Notes under the pieces: model-generated
Seen by the model: the letters and a program-made list of their open reading frames with translations, nothing else
What the model was told of the DNA's origin: nothing
Databases searched by the model: none
Shown: piece by piece, positions 22,702-23,633 of the stretch
Position numbering within the stretch: position 1 is the stretch's first letter
Layout: the number at the start of each line of letters is the position of its first letter
Translations under genes and position numbers: made by a program
NCBI GenBank assembly: GCA_002506705.1
Contig: DAYA01000026.1
Coordinates: 28,812-52,444, forward strand
DNA: 23,633 nt
From: Euryarchaeota archaeon UBA550
GTDB taxonomy: Archaea; Thermoplasmatota; Poseidoniia; Poseidoniales; Poseidoniaceae
Direction of reading: 5' to 3'

Positions 22702-23633
22702 TCAAGCGGAACAGGACATGCCTGCTTCTAGACTTTCGAAGTTCTTGTTCATCAAGGACAGATAGTCATCAGAAGAATCTGTTGGAGCCATTTCCATGGT
22801 GTAAAGAATCTGAATGTCTACACCAGTTTCGTCTACAATACTCTGAACAGATGATTGGTCAGTGTATTCTTCAACGAAAAGAACTGTAATTCCTTCTTCA
22901 CCGATGTGGTCAACAACCTTGACAACGTCTTCAGCGGATGGTTCTCCTTCAGGATCTAGTCCGTGGACTGTTACGAATTCAATGTCATACCTGTAAGCCA
23001 GGTAAGAGTAAGCATTGTGATTTGCTGCAACTGTTCGGTCGGTACATGTAGATGTGAGTGTCTTGTACTTCTCATCCAGTGTTAGCAATTCTGCCTTGAA
23101 TGCATTAGTATTCTTGGTGAACTCATCTTCTCCATCAGGGAAGACCTCGATTAATTTCGCTAGAACAACATCAGCCTGAGCAGCCATTGCAACTGGGTCT
23201 AACCAGCTGTGTGGGTCGTAAGCCAACTCTTCTTCAGCGTTGTCATCATGGTCATCTTCGTCACCATGGTCATCGTGATCGTCCTCGTCACCATGGTCGT
23301 CATGATCATCGTGGCCAGAGTGATCGTCATGGTCATCGTGGCTGCCATGGTCGTGGCCTTCGTGTCCACCTGCCATTAGAACGTGTAGTTCAACACCTTC
23401 AGGTAGTGCGATTCCATATTCACCTTCTTCTTCAATGTGTAGTCCAATGAAAGCAACACCTTCTTCGTGCTCTTCTCCCATCATCTCGTCCATCATTGCA
23501 TGAACTTCAGATTCATCTAGGGAGCCATCTTCGTTAGTATCAAACATAGAAAACATCATCTCAGCCATTGCTGTCATGTTCATGTCATCATCATGGTCAC
23601 CTTCGTCACCATGGTCATCGTGATCGTCATGGT
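22702..23633 (-). CDS. znuA: ZnuA-like metal-binding protein with EF-hand and His/Asp-rich region (5' truncated by window edge)
   Basis: The last 310 residues of a cluster A-1 solute-binding protein are visible; the frame stays open to the window edge, so the signal peptide and first metal ligand are missing. Internal Met codons such as that at 23583 are not starts. Visible features are a His/Asp repeat at the right edge; an EF-hand loop DTNEDGSLDESE (23506-23541); a second long His/Asp repeat (about 23226-23373); the family motif DPHSWLDP with a ligand His; AANHNAYSYLA with a second ligand His; and a conserved acidic loop FVEEYTDQSSVQS. In ZnuA the loop before DPHxWLxP is normally His-rich only; an EF-hand there is unusual. 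It heads the znu operon, is exported or membrane-tethered by family, and captures Zn2+ (or Mn2+). Confidence 0.9.
   Translation of the reverse strand, partial: HDDHDDHGDEGDHDDDMNMTAMAEMMFSMFDTNEDGSLDESEVHAMMDEMMGEEHEEGVAFIGLHIEEEGEYGIALPEGVELHVLMAGGHEGHDHGSHDDHDDHSGHDDHDDHGDEDDHDDHGDEDDHDDNAEEELAYDPHSWLDPVAMAAQADVVLAKLIEVFPDGEDEFTKNTNAFKAELLTLDEKYKTLTSTCTDRTVAANHNAYSYLAYRYDIEFVTVHGLDPEGEPSAEDVVKVVDHIGEEGITVLFVEEYTDQSSVQSIVDETGVDIQILYTMEMAPTDSSDDYLSLMNKNFESLEAGMSCSA
23226..23373 (-). repeat. His/Asp-rich repeat within ZnuA
   Basis: The encoded region has many HDDH and HGDEDDHDD units, roughly a 9-residue period. A related stretch reappears at 23584-23633, so His/Asp runs flank the EF-hand. 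In ZnuA proteins such a loop buffers zinc. The DNA is built of near-identical CATGGTCATC-type units, so copy number may vary. Confidence 0.85.

Overview
The window reads as chromosomal DNA from an uncultivated marine euryarchaeon of the Marine Group II / Poseidoniales type. That assignment is inference. It rests on a very large secreted, Asp-rich surface protein with FG-GAP and thrombospondin-type-3 repeats, on low-complexity Asp/Gln/Pro-Glu proteins, on a tRNA gene without encoded CCA, on archaeal TATA-like promoters with very short leaders, and on tight gene packing. I see no mobile element, CRISPR array, rRNA or integration signature. No gap between genes exceeds 300 bases; the largest are the 179 bases upstream of cobW, holding its promoter, and the roughly 100 bases between the thiamine pyrophosphokinase gene and the giant gene.

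Layout, left to right. At 1-1166 lie the tail of a membrane-anchored protein and a DUF4105/Lnb-like membrane protein. At 1141-1719 is thiamine pyrophosphokinase on the minus strand. At 1822-9710 a 2117-residue surface protein (seven-bladed FG-GAP propeller, about 680 residues of Ca-binding repeats, a membrane anchor and a low-complexity cytoplasmic tail) is followed by a 491-residue cytoplasmic protein with Pro-Glu and Gln repeats, two EF-hands and a zinc ribbon. Next come an M29-type peptidase homologue with altered metal-ligand positions (minus), an M32 carboxypeptidase (plus) and a small two-helix membrane protein (minus). A minus-strand operon at 12780-16848 encodes a 700-residue membrane protein, a MogA/MoaB protein and dihydroorotase. 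Then a CobW/COG0523 GTPase and a thioredoxin-like 2Fe-2S protein (minus), tRNA-Phe(GAA) and a bacterial-type RNase PH (minus), and a thiolase (plus). The right end is a minus-strand zinc-type ABC importer, ZnuA - a 33-residue membrane peptide - ZnuC - ZnuB. ZnuA runs off the right edge.

Working together: the zinc importer and, about 2.3 kb away, the CobW metallochaperone candidate with its Fe-S partner suggest transition-metal handling. RNase PH lies just upstream of and co-oriented with tRNA-Phe, matching its known role in trimming tRNA 3' ends. The two peptidases fit the protein-degrading lifestyle proposed for these archaea. The points most worth a second look are the EF-hand inside the His/Asp-rich ZnuA, the small membrane peptide in the znu operon, the M29 homologue with three altered ligand positions, the Lnb-like protein in an archaeon, the bacterial-type RNase PH, and the giant surface protein next to a calcium-motif, low-complexity cytoplasmic protein.
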